Assembly: GCF_016427565.1 (NCBI RefSeq)
Contig: NZ_JAELXT010000001.1
Location: forward strand, 124,001-188,000
Direction of reading: 5' to 3'
From: Microvirga splendida
GTDB taxonomy: Bacteria > Pseudomonadota > Alphaproteobacteria > Rhizobiales > Beijerinckiaceae
DNA: 64,000 bases
The notes below the pieces were generated by a model that saw nothing but the letters and a program-made list of their open reading frames with translations, did not search any database and was not told the DNA's origin. The stretch's first letter is position 1; the number at the start of each line of letters is the position of its first letter. Made by a program: the position numbers and the translations under genes. Shown in pieces: positions 8,710-17,789 of the stretch.

Positions 8710-9821
8710 TTCGAAGATCCGGTGATGTGGCCCTTCAGGGAGCGGCCGATGGATTCCAGGGGAAGGATCTCGTGGGCCAGGCCGGCCTTCACGATGCTTC
8801 CCGGCATTCCCCAGACGATGCTCGTGGCTTCGTCCTGCGCGATGATCGTGGCGCCCGCCTTGGCGAGGTGGCGCGCGCCTTGCGTTCCGTCGGATCCCAT
8901 GCCCGTGAGCACCGCCGCAATGACGGCGCCGCCGAACACGCCGGCCGCTTCGCGGAAGAGCACGTCGACGGCGGGGCGGCAGAAGTTTTCAGGAGGTCCG
9001 TCGTTCAGCCGGATGACGGCCCGGCCGCCCGACGAGACCACACCCATGTGGCGCCCGCCGGGAGCCACGAGGATCGTGCCGGGATTGACGGGATCGCCAT
9101 CCTTGGCTTCCCGGGCCGGCATGGAGAGGAAGGATTGCAGGTGCTCGGCGAAGACCGCCGTGAACATCGCGGGCATATGCTGCACGATCAGCACCGGGAT
9201 GCTCGCAAGGGCGGGCTTGAGATCGAGCAGAACCCGTTCGACCGCCCGGGGACCGCCGGTGGAGGATCCGATCAGCAGGCATTGCGGCCTGACCGTGCCG
9301 GGCTTCACGGCCAACGGAGTGGCCGGCGTCGGCAGGACAGGGATAGGCGCCGCCGCGAACCGCGCCTGGCGACTCTTGGCCTCGCCGAGCGCGCGCAGCT
9401 TCTCGATCAGGTCGCGCCGGAAATCGGCCGCAGCTCCCGCCGCACGGGCGCTTTCCGGCTTTGCCAGGTAGTCGACGGCTCCCAGCGACAGGCACTTCAG
9501 CGAGATTTCCGCATTTCTCTGCGTCAGCGTCGAGATGACGATGACCTTGCTCGCCGGCTGAACCTTGAGGATCATGGGAAGGGCCGCGAGCCCGTCGACC
9601 TCCGGCATTTCGATGTCGAGGAGGATAATCTCCGGCTTGGACCGTTCGGCCGCATCGACCGCCATGCGCCCATTGGACGCCGTGGCGACGATGTCGAAAC
9701 CTCCGGCCTCGGTGAGCCAGCGCGCGATCATCCCGCGGATGACGGCACTGTCGTCGACGATCATGACGCGGGTCGGCCTGCCGGGAGCCGGACCGGGTTG
9801 AATGACAGGAGCTATCGACAT
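8706..9821 (-). CDS. cheB: Chemotaxis methylesterase/deamidase CheB
   Basis: Response-regulator methylesterase, 371 residues, opposing CheR. Receiver domain about 17-135 with D23/D24 and acceptor D69 (ILLDIEMP). The catalytic domain from about 180 shows the active-site Ser in IGSSTGGP, His in VQHMP and Asp in LTGMGSDG. The overlap with cheR (ATGA) supports coupled expression. Phosphorylation presumably comes from the CheA encoded 40 kb away in this window. Confidence 0.95.
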   Translation of the reverse strand: MSIAPVIQPGPAPGRPTRVMIVDDSAVIRGMIARWLTEAGGFDIVATASNGRMAVDAAERSKPEIILLDIEMPEVDGLAALPMILKVQPASKVIVISTLTQRNAEISLKCLSLGAVDYLAKPESARAAGAAADFRRDLIEKLRALGEAKSRQARFAAAPIPVLPTPATPLAVKPGTVRPQCLLIGSSTGGPRAVERVLLDLKPALASIPVLIVQHMPAMFTAVFAEHLQSFLSMPAREAKDGDPVNPGTILVAPGGRHMGVVSSGGRAVIRLNDGPPENFCRPAVDVLFREAAGVFGGAVIAAVLTGMGSDGTQGARHLAKAGATIIAQDEATSIVWGMPGSIVKAGLAHEILPLESIGRSLKGHITGSSK

Positions 9822-9825
9822 GGCG

Positions 9826-10209
9826 TCACGCTGATTGGGAGGCGGGAAGGACGCCGAGTTCCTGGAACTTGGCTGCGAGGATGTCCCGGTCGAACGGCTT
9901 CATGATGTACTCGTTCGCTCCGGCCTCCAGGGCCCGCGTGATGTGGTCGACATCGTTCTCGGTCGTGCAGAACACGACCTTCGGAGCCTGCCCCTCGGGC
10001 GTGGCGCGCAGGTGCTTGAGGAAGCTGTATCCGTCCATGACGGGCATGTTCCAGTCCAGGAGGATCACGTCCGGCATCTCTGCCCGGCACGCCTCAAGCC
10101 CCACCTCCCCGTTCTCCGCTTCTGCAACGCGGAAAGCCAGTCCTTCGACGATATCGCGGGAGACTTTCCGGATGACGCGAGAGTCATCGATGATCAAGCA
10201 ATAATTCAT
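9826..10209 (-). CDS. cheY: CheY-type response regulator (flhA-operon copy)
   Basis: 127-residue receiver with D8/D9, acceptor D52 (LLDWNMPVMDG), Thr in CTTEND and Lys in MKPFD. LLDWNMP and the lack of an output domain are typical of motor-binding or sink CheY proteins. It lies 4 bases upstream of cheB. A second CheY (49365-49748) is in the cheA cluster, and which of the two binds FliM cannot be decided from sequence. Confidence 0.9.
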   Translation of the reverse strand: MNYCLIIDDSRVIRKVSRDIVEGLAFRVAEAENGEVGLEACRAEMPDVILLDWNMPVMDGYSFLKHLRATPEGQAPKVVFCTTENDVDHITRALEAGANEYIMKPFDRDILAAKFQELGVLPASQSA

Positions 10210-10244
10210 GAAAAAACTTCCTGCCCCTGAACCGTTCTTTTCGA

Positions 10245-10694
10245 CTAGGAGCGAATGGCGGACTTGTCGACGAAGTTGAAATTTTCGACCAGGATTTCCT
10301 TGACGATCTCGGCACCCAGACGCTTGTTGATTCTGTCACGTACGCTGCCGATCATCCCGTTGACGTTGTACCGGGACAGCTTCTTGAAATCGAGGGTTTC
10401 GTCGGCATAGACATACCGGAAGACCTCGTCCTGAATGAAGGCCTCCGGAGGAACCGAGATCTCCCGCAGCGTCTTGGCGTCGGCCGTGAAGACCAGGTTG
10501 GCGATCACGTAGCCCTGGACGGCCCCCTCGGCGATGATCGGGATGTTCATGGCCGGCAGCTTCTTGTACTGCAGGCCCTCATAGCTTCCCTTGTCCTCGA
10601 CAGGCGCCTTGCCGACGGTCCAGGTCACCGCCGCATAGCATGAGGCCAGCGTGACGGCGCAGACCCAAAAGCCCGCCATGACGTTCCTGATCAT
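10245..10694 (-). CDS. FliL-like single-pass membrane protein
   Basis: 149 residues: one N-terminal membrane segment (about 5-28) and a periplasmic alpha/beta domain with VQGYVIANLVFT, then a helix IGSVRDRINKRLGAEIVKEIL. This topology and the strand-then-long-helix end match FliL, the stator-associated protein, but it is distinct from the canonical fliL at 36662-37171. Start ATG 10694 overlaps the upstream gene stop by 4 bases (ATGA); the longer frame from 10925 is only a shadow of that gene. The role is inferred to be near the motor or export gate. It could also be an unrelated SPFH-like periplasmic protein. Confidence 0.6.
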   Translation of the reverse strand: MIRNVMAGFWVCAVTLASCYAAVTWTVGKAPVEDKGSYEGLQYKKLPAMNIPIIAEGAVQGYVIANLVFTADAKTLREISVPPEAFIQDEVFRYVYADETLDFKKLSRYNVNGMIGSVRDRINKRLGAEIVKEILVENFNFVDKSAIRS

Positions 10695-11035
10695 GCGCCG
10701 TAACCTGCTCTGGCGACATGAGCCGAATAGGTGCTGTCGGACTCGGCCTTCTGGATCGCGCTCGAGATGATGCCGGCTACCTCCTGAACGGCCTGCATGT
10801 GCCGCCGGAGAATGTCCTGGTTCTGCTCGATCTTGCCCTGCAGACCTTGAAGACGCCTGGTCGCGTTGGGATCCAGCGCGCTGATCTCGGCCGTCCGCAC
10901 GATTCGGCTGATCTCCAGAAGGCACTGGCTCTTGCGGCGGTTGAACTCGTCAAGATTGGAGAGGTCCCGCGCCATGAGCGCCGACGTTTCCATGTCGAGC
11001 GTTTCTTCAAGGCGGTCCAGCGATTTCATCAGCAT
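10691..11035 (-). CDS. FlgN-like helical chaperone candidate
   Basis: About 114 residues, all helical with heptad-like pattern (SLDRLEETLDMETSALMARD, then LQGLQGKIEQNQDILRRHMQ). Size and helical-hairpin pattern fit FlgN, the export chaperone for hook-junction proteins FlgK and FlgL, which are encoded nearby; the assignment is by pattern and context only. The second ATG (11035) is favoured because AGAGGA then lies 8 bases upstream; the first ATG at 11041 would be too close. Overlaps the FliL-like gene by 4 bases. Confidence 0.55.
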   Translation of the reverse strand: MLMKSLDRLEETLDMETSALMARDLSNLDEFNRRKSQCLLEISRIVRTAEISALDPNATRRLQGLQGKIEQNQDILRRHMQAVQEVAGIISSAIQKAESDSTYSAHVARAGYGA

Positions 11036-11075
11036 GAGCATGTTCCTCTGTTCGAATAATCTCTCGCGGCCGATG

Positions 11076-11579
11076 TCATACCTTGCCGAGCAGGCTGTTC
11101 ATCGATGGGCCTGACGTCGCCGGAGCGGCTGCAGAAGGGCCATGCCTACGGGCGTCGAGAAGCCTATCCGCGATCCCGATGCCGCCGGCCTTCGCCAGCT
11201 GCCCGCCGATCTGCTCCGCCAGCATGGATTTCCAGATCGAGCCCGCATTGCCCTTGCCGTAGGTGTTCTCGGCATCCTTGGGCAGCATCGACTCGACGAA
11301 GGTCTGCAGAATGTACGCCTCGAACTCCTGATGGGCTTTCCGCACCTTGTCGGCATTCGCGGTCTCGGCATCGTTGCGAAGCGAGTTGCGGAGGGAATAG
11401 ATGTCGGCGCCGGGCATCATGAGGGGCCTGTCCGCGACCTCCTTCACGGCATCGTCGAAGCTGGCGCCCTCGGCGGGCGATGCGCCTTCCATGAGCTTGC
11501 GCGACGCCGCCTGAAGGCGGGTCGGGTCGGCTGCTCGCGCAACGTCGTTGATAATGTCTGAGGGCGGGCTGATCGCCAT
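11076..11579 (-). CDS. flgJ: Rod-binding protein FlgJ, N-terminal domain only
   Basis: 167 residues matching the rod-capping half of FlgJ: KVRKAHQEFEAYILQTFVES followed by AGSIWKSMLAEQIGGQLAKA and GIGIADRLL. The muramidase domain of enterobacterial FlgJ is absent, as is usual in alphaproteobacteria. The separate transglycosylase at 28996-29622 probably supplies the wall-cutting activity. Sits in the flhA operon between the FliJ-like and FlgN-like genes. Confidence 0.85.
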   Translation of the reverse strand: MAISPPSDIINDVARAADPTRLQAASRKLMEGASPAEGASFDDAVKEVADRPLMMPGADIYSLRNSLRNDAETANADKVRKAHQEFEAYILQTFVESMLPKDAENTYGKGNAGSIWKSMLAEQIGGQLAKAGGIGIADRLLDARRHGPSAAAPATSGPSMNSLLGKV

Positions 11580-11626
11580 CGCATCACTCTCGTTTCTTGC
11601 GTTCGGCTTTTTCTACATCGGCTAGC

Positions 11627-12025
11627 TTACGGGAAGCTTGCGCCGCGGCCCCTCGCCAGGGTCTCGAGGATCGAGGCGAGATCCTTCTTCTCCGTCTCGC
11701 GCCGGTCCTGGCCTTTCAGGTTCGTCAGCATCTTCTCCGTCCGCTTCGCCTGCATGGCTTTGTCCAGAGCGATCGCCTTCTGCCTGACCTTCGCCTTCTC
11801 GACATGGCTCTCCTGCGTCGAGAGCGCCTGCAGCCGCCTGGCCGCAACATCCACGAACAGGCCGTGAAGCGTGTCATGATCGTTCATCGACTGAATGATC
11901 ATCTCCTGCGAAGTCCTCAGCTCCGCAGCCTCCCGCTCGAGAAGCGAGACCCTCAGCTCGGCCTCCTGCTTGAGACGCTCCTGGACCTTCAGGATGCGGT
12001 CGATCTTGCGAATGCGCTGTTTCAT
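11627..12025 (-). CDS. FliJ-like coiled-coil export protein
   Basis: 132 residues, almost entirely charged coiled coil (MKQRIRKIDRILKVQERLKQ, then KVRQKAIALDKAMQAKRTEK). FliJ, a two-helix stalk that links the FliI ATPase to FlhA, has the same length and character. The location directly after fliR, and with no other FliJ candidate in the window, supports the call. Sequence identity in FliJ is low everywhere, so the name is inferred. Confidence 0.6.
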   Translation of the reverse strand: MKQRIRKIDRILKVQERLKQEAELRVSLLEREAAELRTSQEMIIQSMNDHDTLHGLFVDVAARRLQALSTQESHVEKAKVRQKAIALDKAMQAKRTEKMLTNLKGQDRRETEKKDLASILETLARGRGASFP

Positions 12026-12031
12026 TTCCGC

Positions 12032-12787
12032 TTACCCGTTCTTGAGCCAGGTCGAGAAGGCATCCATGAAGAGCAGGACGTAATCCTGAGCGGCGAAGTA
12101 CATGATGATCAGGCCGCCCAGCATGATGAAGGGCGTCGCCAGGAAGTAGACCGGGATCTGCGGCGTCAGCTTGTTGGTAAGCCCCACGGCCAGATTGACG
12201 ATGACGGAGTATAGAATGAACGGGCTGCTGATCCTCAGCGCCAGGACGAAGGCCGCGGAAATCTGGTCGACGAGCTGCGTCAGCGACAGGCGGGCCCCGA
12301 AGCCTTCGCCTATGGGCAGCCGCGAGTAGGACTCCACGATGCCGCGATAGAGTTCCCAGTGCAGGTCGGAGAAGAACAGGATCGCCGTTGCCGCCATCAT
12401 GATGAAGGAACTGATCGGCGGGAGAGGCTCGGCCTCGTCGATGGGGACGCCTGGCATGCCGCCAAGGCCCAAGGCCATGGCGACGCCGCTCAGCATGGTC
12501 TGCAGGGCGAGGAAGTAGACCCGCCCCAGCAATCCGATCAGGAGGCCGGTCAGCAGTTCGGTGCCGATTGCAGCCAGCATCGCGGCGGGCACCAGAGACG
12601 TTGCCCCGTCCCGCATCTTCGTCAGCAGAACGGGAGCGAGGGCCAGGCTCGTGGTCAAGGCAATGAACAGGCGAACCTGGAGCGGGATGCGGAAGCTCGA
12701 GAAGCCGGGCGCGATGAGCAGGCAGCCACCGACCCGGCAGAAGATGAGAAAGATTCCGAGCAGGATCTCGGAACTCGCCTGGGTCAC
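12032..12787 (-). CDS. fliR: Flagellar export gate protein FliR
   Basis: Inner-membrane export-gate component, about 251 residues with six or so hydrophobic segments, e.g. [20 protein letters not shown] at the start and [20 protein letters not shown] near the end. GTG 12787 is chosen as the start because it overlaps the flhA stop by 4 bases and removes about 90 charged, non-membrane residues that the longer frame would add. Works with FliP, FliQ, FlhB and FlhA. Confidence 0.9.
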   Translation of the reverse strand: MTQASSEILLGIFLIFCRVGGCLLIAPGFSSFRIPLQVRLFIALTTSLALAPVLLTKMRDGATSLVPAAMLAAIGTELLTGLLIGLLGRVYFLALQTMLSGVAMALGLGGMPGVPIDEAEPLPPISSFIMMAATAILFFSDLHWELYRGIVESYSRLPIGEGFGARLSLTQLVDQISAAFVLALRISSPFILYSVIVNLAVGLTNKLTPQIPVYFLATPFIMLGGLIIMYFAAQDYVLLFMDAFSTWLKNG

Positions 12788-14859
12788 GAGATCGTCCCGA
12801 GGGAGTTGACCTCCACGCCGCGCGCGATCTCGAGATGAGACAGGACGGGCAGTGAGGAGAACATGCGCTCGATGATCATCCGCACGTAGGGGCGGGCGTC
12901 CGGCGCGGTGACGATGGCGAAGCTCTGAACCTGCCCCATCCGGGCCTTGATCGCCTCGGAGGCTTCGGTGCCGAACTGCTCCACGAGGCGCGGGTCGATG
13001 TCGAACTCGACCACGTCGCCCTTGGCATCCCGCTTCAGGCTCTGATGGAAGGCGATGTCCCATTTGTTGCCCAGGCGCAGCACGTTGAGGGCGCCCCCTT
13101 CCGCGAGATCGCCGCAGATCTGCTGCGCAATGCGCACCCGCACATGCTCCACCAGCTGCTCGGCGCGACGGGCATGCGGAGCAATCTCGGCGATGGCTTC
13201 GAGGATCAGGCTGAGATTGCGGATCGAGACCCGCTCCGCCAGCAGGAGTTTCAGCACCGCCTGGAGTCCCGAGTAGGAAATCTGCGAAGGGCAGATATCG
13301 TCAAGCAGCCGCTTGTACTCCGTGTCGAGGCCGTCCAGGAGATTGCGGACGTCCTTGTAGGAGAGAAGCTGCGGCAGGTTGTTGCGGATCACCTCGCTCA
13401 GATGCGTGAGGAGGACCGAGGCTCCATCGACCGCCGTGAAGCCCTGCCGCTTGATCTCGCTCACGTACACGTCGGAAATCCATAGGGACTTCATGCCGAA
13501 GGCGGGCTCGCGCACCTCGTCGCCTGGAACGTCCGGCATGGGGCCGTCGCCCAGCACGACGAGAAGATCGCCCGGCCGGATCTCCTGGGTCGCCACCACG
13601 GTTCCGTGGATCTTGATCTGGTAGCTCTTAGGCGGAATCATCAGGCTGTCGGAGAGCTTCACGTCCGGCAGGACGAAGCCGTAATCCTGCGCGAACTTCT
13701 TGCGCATCTTGCTGACGCGGTGGGCAAGATCGCCGTGCGAGCTTGAGAGGTACGAGGCAAGATGCTTGCCGAGGCACACCTCGATTTCCGCGAGCTTCAG
13801 GGATTCCTTCACCGAGTCCCGCGATTCCAGAAGGTTCTTCTGCTGCTCCTCGGCGAGCTTCATCTTGACCTTCTCTTCCTGGTCGGCCCGCTGCTTCGGG
13901 ATCGCATAGGCGATGAAGCCCATGCAGCCGCCCAGCACAAGGAAAGGGATCATCGGCAGGCCGGGCATGATGGCGAACACGAACATCAGGCCCGAAGCCA
14001 TCATCAAGGCGCGGGGATAGGCGCCGAGCTGATCGAGAACCGCCTTCTGCGCCTGACCGCGCGTGCCGCCCTTCGAGACGAGAAGGCCCGCCGCGAGGGA
14101 GACCACCAGCGCCGGGATCTGGCTGACGAGACCATCGCCCACGGAGAGCTGCGTGAACACGTCGGCGGCCTTGGACAGCGGCATGCCGTGCCGGGTCACG
14201 CCGATGATGATGCCGCCGAAGATGTTGACCGCAATCGTGATCAAGCTCGCGATGGCCTCGCCGCGGACGAACTTGGAGGCGCCGTCCATGGAGCCAAAAA
14301 AGGCGCTTTCCTCCTCGAGCTCCCGCCGCCGGTGCTGCGCTTCCTTCTCGTCGATCAGCCCTGCAGAGAGGTCTGCGTCGATCGCCATCTGCTTGCCCGG
14401 GATGGCATCGAGGGTGAAGCGGGCGCCGACCTCGGCGATTCGGGTGGCGCCCTTGGTGATGACCAGGAAGTTGACCGTGATGAGGATGATGAAGACGACG
14501 ATGCCGATGACGAAGTCACCGCTCATCACGAATCGGGAGAAGCCGCTGATCACATGCCCGGCCGCATCGATGCCCTTGTGGCCGTCGGAGAGGATCAAGC
14601 GGGTCGACGCGATGCTCAGGGCAAGGCGCAGCAGGGTCGCAATGAGGAGAACGGTCGGAAAGGCCGAGAATTCGAGCGGCTTCTGAATCCAGAGAGCCAC
14701 CATCAGGATCAGGACCGACATGGCGACCGAGAGGGCGAGGCCCATGTCGATCAGCAGAGGAGGTATCGGCAGGAACAGGATGGCCAGGATGCCGATCACG
14801 CCCCCGGCGAAAGCCAGATCTCTGCCGCGGCTCAGCGCTGTTGTTTGAACTGCTTCCAT
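12784..14859 (-). CDS. flhA: Flagellar export protein FlhA
   Basis: Export-gate protein of 691 residues. The N-terminal half has eight predicted membrane helices and the conserved FHIPEP-family loop ([20 protein letters not shown]). The C-terminal half (about 360-691) is the cytoplasmic platform that receives chaperone-substrate complexes. It heads the run flhA-fliR-FliJ-like-flgJ-FlgN-like-FliL-like-cheY-cheB-cheR. A hairpin and a variant of the flagellar dyad lie 52-84 bases before the start. Confidence 0.95.
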   Translation of the reverse strand: MEAVQTTALSRGRDLAFAGGVIGILAILFLPIPPLLIDMGLALSVAMSVLILMVALWIQKPLEFSAFPTVLLIATLLRLALSIASTRLILSDGHKGIDAAGHVISGFSRFVMSGDFVIGIVVFIILITVNFLVITKGATRIAEVGARFTLDAIPGKQMAIDADLSAGLIDEKEAQHRRRELEEESAFFGSMDGASKFVRGEAIASLITIAVNIFGGIIIGVTRHGMPLSKAADVFTQLSVGDGLVSQIPALVVSLAAGLLVSKGGTRGQAQKAVLDQLGAYPRALMMASGLMFVFAIMPGLPMIPFLVLGGCMGFIAYAIPKQRADQEEKVKMKLAEEQQKNLLESRDSVKESLKLAEIEVCLGKHLASYLSSSHGDLAHRVSKMRKKFAQDYGFVLPDVKLSDSLMIPPKSYQIKIHGTVVATQEIRPGDLLVVLGDGPMPDVPGDEVREPAFGMKSLWISDVYVSEIKRQGFTAVDGASVLLTHLSEVIRNNLPQLLSYKDVRNLLDGLDTEYKRLLDDICPSQISYSGLQAVLKLLLAERVSIRNLSLILEAIAEIAPHARRAEQLVEHVRVRIAQQICGDLAEGGALNVLRLGNKWDIAFHQSLKRDAKGDVVEFDIDPRLVEQFGTEASEAIKARMGQVQSFAIVTAPDARPYVRMIIERMFSSLPVLSHLEIARGVEVNSLGTIS

Positions 14860-14910
14860 GTGCCTGTCAGCTCACCGAATGAACGTTGAGCCTGACAGAT
14901 GCACTATGAA

Positions 14911-14942
14911 GCTTGCGCGGAGGTCGCAAGCCTTCCGGAAGG
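14911..14942. repeat. Inverted repeat and palindrome between fliQ and flhA
   Basis: A perfect 7-bp stem GCTTGCG / CGCAAGC (14911-14931, spacer CGGAGGT) is directly followed by a perfect 12-bp palindrome CCTTCCGGAAGG (14931-14942). It may terminate the flgE-fliQ transcript. Its left part (GCTTGCGCGGAGG) also resembles, with one inserted base, the dyad found before flgB, fliF and flgE. Confidence 0.55.
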
Positions 14943-14983
14943 GGAAGCTCGCGGCTCCTCGCGACCCAGCATTCCGGCCGACA

Positions 14984-15250
14984 CTAGAACCCTGTTACAA
15001 TTCGGCCGTAGACGAGTTCCGTGAAAGCGAAGATCTGAGACCCCACGAACGAGCCCGTCACCAGTGCGACGACGAGGATCGCGATGATCTTCGGGATGAA
15101 CGTGAGGGTGACCTCCTGGATCTGGGTCAGCGCCTGAATGAGGGCAATGCCGATGCCGATGACCATGGCAACGGCCACGGCCGGTCCTGCTCCGATGATG
15201 ACGGTCCAGATCGCGGCGCGGACCAGTTCCAGGGCGTCGACCTCGTTCAT
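14984..15250 (-). CDS. fliQ: Flagellar export gate protein FliQ
   Basis: 88-residue protein with two membrane hairpin helices, typical of FliQ (AVAMVIGIGIALIQALTQIQ, then IIAILVVALVTGSFVG). It forms part of the FliPQR gate. Last gene of the flgE operon; starts 1 base after the flgD stop. Confidence 0.93.
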   Translation of the reverse strand: MNEVDALELVRAAIWTVIIGAGPAVAVAMVIGIGIALIQALTQIQEVTLTFIPKIIAILVVALVTGSFVGSQIFAFTELVYGRIVTGF

Positions 15251-15251
15251 G

Positions 15252-15647
15252 TCAGCTCACCACGATCCCTGGGCCGAGCAGGACGTTGTCGCCGCTTGTC
15301 AGCCTCGCCACAGCCCCTTCGTTGGTGATGATCACAGAATTCACCTGACCGGAGATTTTGCCGTCAGCCGTGGTCACCGTGCGGCCGATGACGCCGTCCG
15401 CCTGGGACAGGGCCGATGAGGCCAGAAGCGCATCGAGCTTGGCGTTGCTCTGCACCGTCTGCTCGACCTGGGAGAAGGTGGCGAGCTGGGCCATGTACTC
15501 GGTGGACTTCATGGGCTCCGTGGGGTCCTGATTCTTCATCTGGGCCATCAGAAGCTTGAGGAAGTTGTTGTAGGTCGCGGTGGCGGTCGACTGGCCGGTC
15601 GCGGCCTGGCGGCTCGCAAGCGGCGAGGCAACGGAGGTCACATTCAT
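15252..15647 (-). CDS. flgD: Hook assembly scaffold FlgD (short form)
   Basis: 131 residues. The conserved N-terminal part (NFLKLLMAQMKNQDPTEPM, EYMAQLATFSQVEQ) is intact. The C-terminus ends soon after one beta segment and lacks the Ig/FnIII-like and Tudor-like domains of enterobacterial FlgD (about 230 residues); short FlgD is normal in rhizobia. FlgD caps the growing hook while FlgE polymerises. Confidence 0.9.
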   Translation of the reverse strand: MNVTSVASPLASRQAATGQSTATATYNNFLKLLMAQMKNQDPTEPMKSTEYMAQLATFSQVEQTVQSNAKLDALLASSALSQADGVIGRTVTTADGKISGQVNSVIITNEGAVARLTSGDNVLLGPGIVVS

Positions 15648-15661
15648 CGCAGGGCTCCCGG

Positions 15662-16078
15662 TTAGGCGGCCTGAACCGCTTCGGAGGGTGGGGTGACGGA
15701 GCGTGCGTCCGGCTCGAACAGGGTTCTGATGACCTTGAGGGCCTCGAAGATCCGGTCCGCTTCAACCAGATCGCCGGCCCGGCGAAGCGCTTCCTTCGTG
15801 GGCTCGTCGGCTGTGATCAGCAGAATCGACTCGTACAATTTGCGGAAGGCGCCCATCACCTTGTCGGCGTCCTGGGGGTTGATCAGGATGGACTGTGCGA
15901 CGAAGTAGAGCTGGCGCATGGGCGTGGTCGCCTCGGCGACCTGAAGCACGTGGCTCTCGAGGAGGAAACGCGCCTCGTTGAGAAGGCTCAAGGTGACCTT
16001 CTGGCTCACGGTGAGAACCGCGCCGTTGATGAAAATCCGCTCGCCCGCCTTGAGGGAAAACCGCATCTTCGCTTTCAT
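15662..16078 (-). CDS. flbT: Flagellin regulator FlbT
   Basis: 138-residue post-transcriptional regulator specific to alphaproteobacteria (MRFSLKAGERIFINGAVL at the start). In Caulobacter FlbT binds the flagellin 5' leader and represses translation, while FlaF has the opposite role. It overlaps flaF by 4 bases here, so the pair is co-translated. The likely target is the fliC leader at 7448-7857. Confidence 0.93.
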   Translation of the reverse strand: MKAKMRFSLKAGERIFINGAVLTVSQKVTLSLLNEARFLLESHVLQVAEATTPMRQLYFVAQSILINPQDADKVMGAFRKLYESILLITADEPTKEALRRAGDLVEADRIFEALKVIRTLFEPDARSVTPPSEAVQAA

Positions 16079-16422
16079 TTCAGGCCTTCCTGGATCATGG
16101 CATTGATATCGATCAGAGCTTCGAGATTGTTGTGTTCGCCCCTGATCACGCGGTCGGATTCACGCATGACCCAGAGGCCGATGGAGATGAGCTGACCCTT
16201 CAGCTTGTCCGGAAGACCGTTGTCGGGATGGCCGATATCCTTGATCAGAAAGGTCCAGAGACGCTGAACGAAGACGATGGCCTCTATCATGTCCAGAGAC
16301 TGGGACGGCTTGCCGTTGGCAGCCTTCATCATCGTGATGGCACGGTCGAAAAGCTGGTATTCGCGGTCGCGGCAATCCCTGGAGGAGTCCTCAATAACTT
16401 CGGCGTAGGAGAAACGATACAT
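16075..16422 (-). CDS. flaF: Flagellar biosynthesis regulator FlaF
   Basis: 115-residue helical FlaF protein (MYRFSYAEVIEDSSRDCRDR at the start). ATG 16422 is used because GGTGGAG precedes it at good spacing; GTG at 16434 is the only alternative. FlaF binds flagellin and, with FlbT, couples flagellin synthesis to assembly. It follows flgL directly. Confidence 0.93.
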   Translation of the reverse strand: MYRFSYAEVIEDSSRDCRDREYQLFDRAITMMKAANGKPSQSLDMIEAIVFVQRLWTFLIKDIGHPDNGLPDKLKGQLISIGLWVMRESDRVIRGEHNNLEALIDINAMIQEGLK

Positions 16423-16437
16423 ACTTGACTCCACCCA

Positions 16438-17787
16438 TTACAGATAATTGATCAGGCTCATGGTCCTGAGTTGTGCGGTCAGGGAGTAGGACGTCTGGAT
16501 CTGCGTCATCAGCCGGTCGACCCTGACCTTCGCTTCAGCCGGATCGACCGCCTCGAGGTGGATGACCTTCGCGTCGAGGATATCCTTCTGCAGGCTCATC
16601 CGCTCGTCGGCCTCCTCGACCTTCTCCTGAACGGCTCCGAGCTTCGACTGCATGGCGGTCACGCCCGTGGTGGCTGCGGAGAAGGTCTCGATCGCCTTGT
16701 GAACGAGAGTCTCCCGCGTCTTCTCGCCAAGACGGTCGAGACCGAGTTCGAAGATCATCGTATAGGCCATCGCCATCTTCTGAATCCCCGACTCATTGGC
16801 GTTGATGGACGACTCCACCTTTTCCCGCACGGAGATTCGGCTCTGGATGTTCTGGCTCGATGCGTTCGACCAGTCCTGCCAGTCGGCTCCCTCGAACAGA
16901 GCCGCGAAAGCCCCGTCCAGGAAGGCCTTCATGTCATCCGGCGCGATCGTCGATACCGCAGCATCATTCACCCCGAACCCGAAGGTCGACCGGAAGGCTG
17001 AATTGATCGCAGCCTGAGGGCTTCGCGTGACGGAACCCGCGACCGGGACGCCGGTGCCGTCCACATCCGTGAAGGAGCCGGTCACGTCGGTTTTGCCCGT
17101 CGGATCGGTCGACTTCAGCACGAGGTTGCCGGTCACCGGATCGCGGGAGGCCTCAACGCCGGTGAGGGTGGTGGCCGTGACGGCTGCATTGATCGACGCC
17201 ACGAGGTCGTCGACGGTTGCTTCCGTGGTCATGGGGAAGACCTGGGCGGGAGCGCCGCCGACGCTGAAGCTGATGACATCGCCCGTGGACAGGCCCGAGA
17301 CGGGAATGCTGACAGCCGCGCGCAGGGGCGGCATGCCGCCCGCATAGTCGTTGAGCGGCTTTTCCTGCGAATTGATGCCCCCGAAGATATACTGTCCGCC
17401 TACGGCGCTGTTCATCGACGAGATCATGCTGTTGAGATTGACCTTCGCCTGATACATGACTGTCGCGAGGCTCGACGAATTCAGGGGCGTCGCAATGAGC
17501 GCGTCCATGAACTTGTCGCCGTTGGTCCTGACCTGATCGAGAGCCGTCGTGCTCGACTTCATCCGGAGCAGGATCGAGGCATTGCTGTCGACCAGGGCGT
17601 CGATCTCGGCACGGTCCTGGCGCAGAGAGAGGGTCTGGCCTGTCTTGTAGCCGAGCTTCAGGCCCACATCCGACTCGCGGCCGGTAACAAGCTCCTTGTT
17701 CGCCTTCACGAGGCCGGTCTGCAGCTTGTCGAGCGACGTCTTGGACGAGTTCCAGAGCGTCAGCGTCGAGACAAAGGTCGTTCTCAT
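16438..17787 (-). CDS. flgL: Hook-filament junction protein FlgL
   Basis: 449 residues with flagellin-like coiled ends: TFVSTLTLWNSSKTSLDKLQ at the N-terminus and YSLTAQLRTMSLINYL at the C-terminus. The middle shows QYIFGGINSQEKPLNDY, the FlgL/HAP3 landmark. It links FlgK to the filament. Starts 2 bases after flgK and precedes flaF. Confidence 0.92.
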   Translation of the reverse strand: MRTTFVSTLTLWNSSKTSLDKLQTGLVKANKELVTGRESDVGLKLGYKTGQTLSLRQDRAEIDALVDSNASILLRMKSSTTALDQVRTNGDKFMDALIATPLNSSSLATVMYQAKVNLNSMISSMNSAVGGQYIFGGINSQEKPLNDYAGGMPPLRAAVSIPVSGLSTGDVISFSVGGAPAQVFPMTTEATVDDLVASINAAVTATTLTGVEASRDPVTGNLVLKSTDPTGKTDVTGSFTDVDGTGVPVAGSVTRSPQAAINSAFRSTFGFGVNDAAVSTIAPDDMKAFLDGAFAALFEGADWQDWSNASSQNIQSRISVREKVESSINANESGIQKMAMAYTMIFELGLDRLGEKTRETLVHKAIETFSAATTGVTAMQSKLGAVQEKVEEADERMSLQKDILDAKVIHLEAVDPAEAKVRVDRLMTQIQTSYSLTAQLRTMSLINYL

Positions 17788-17789
17788 GA

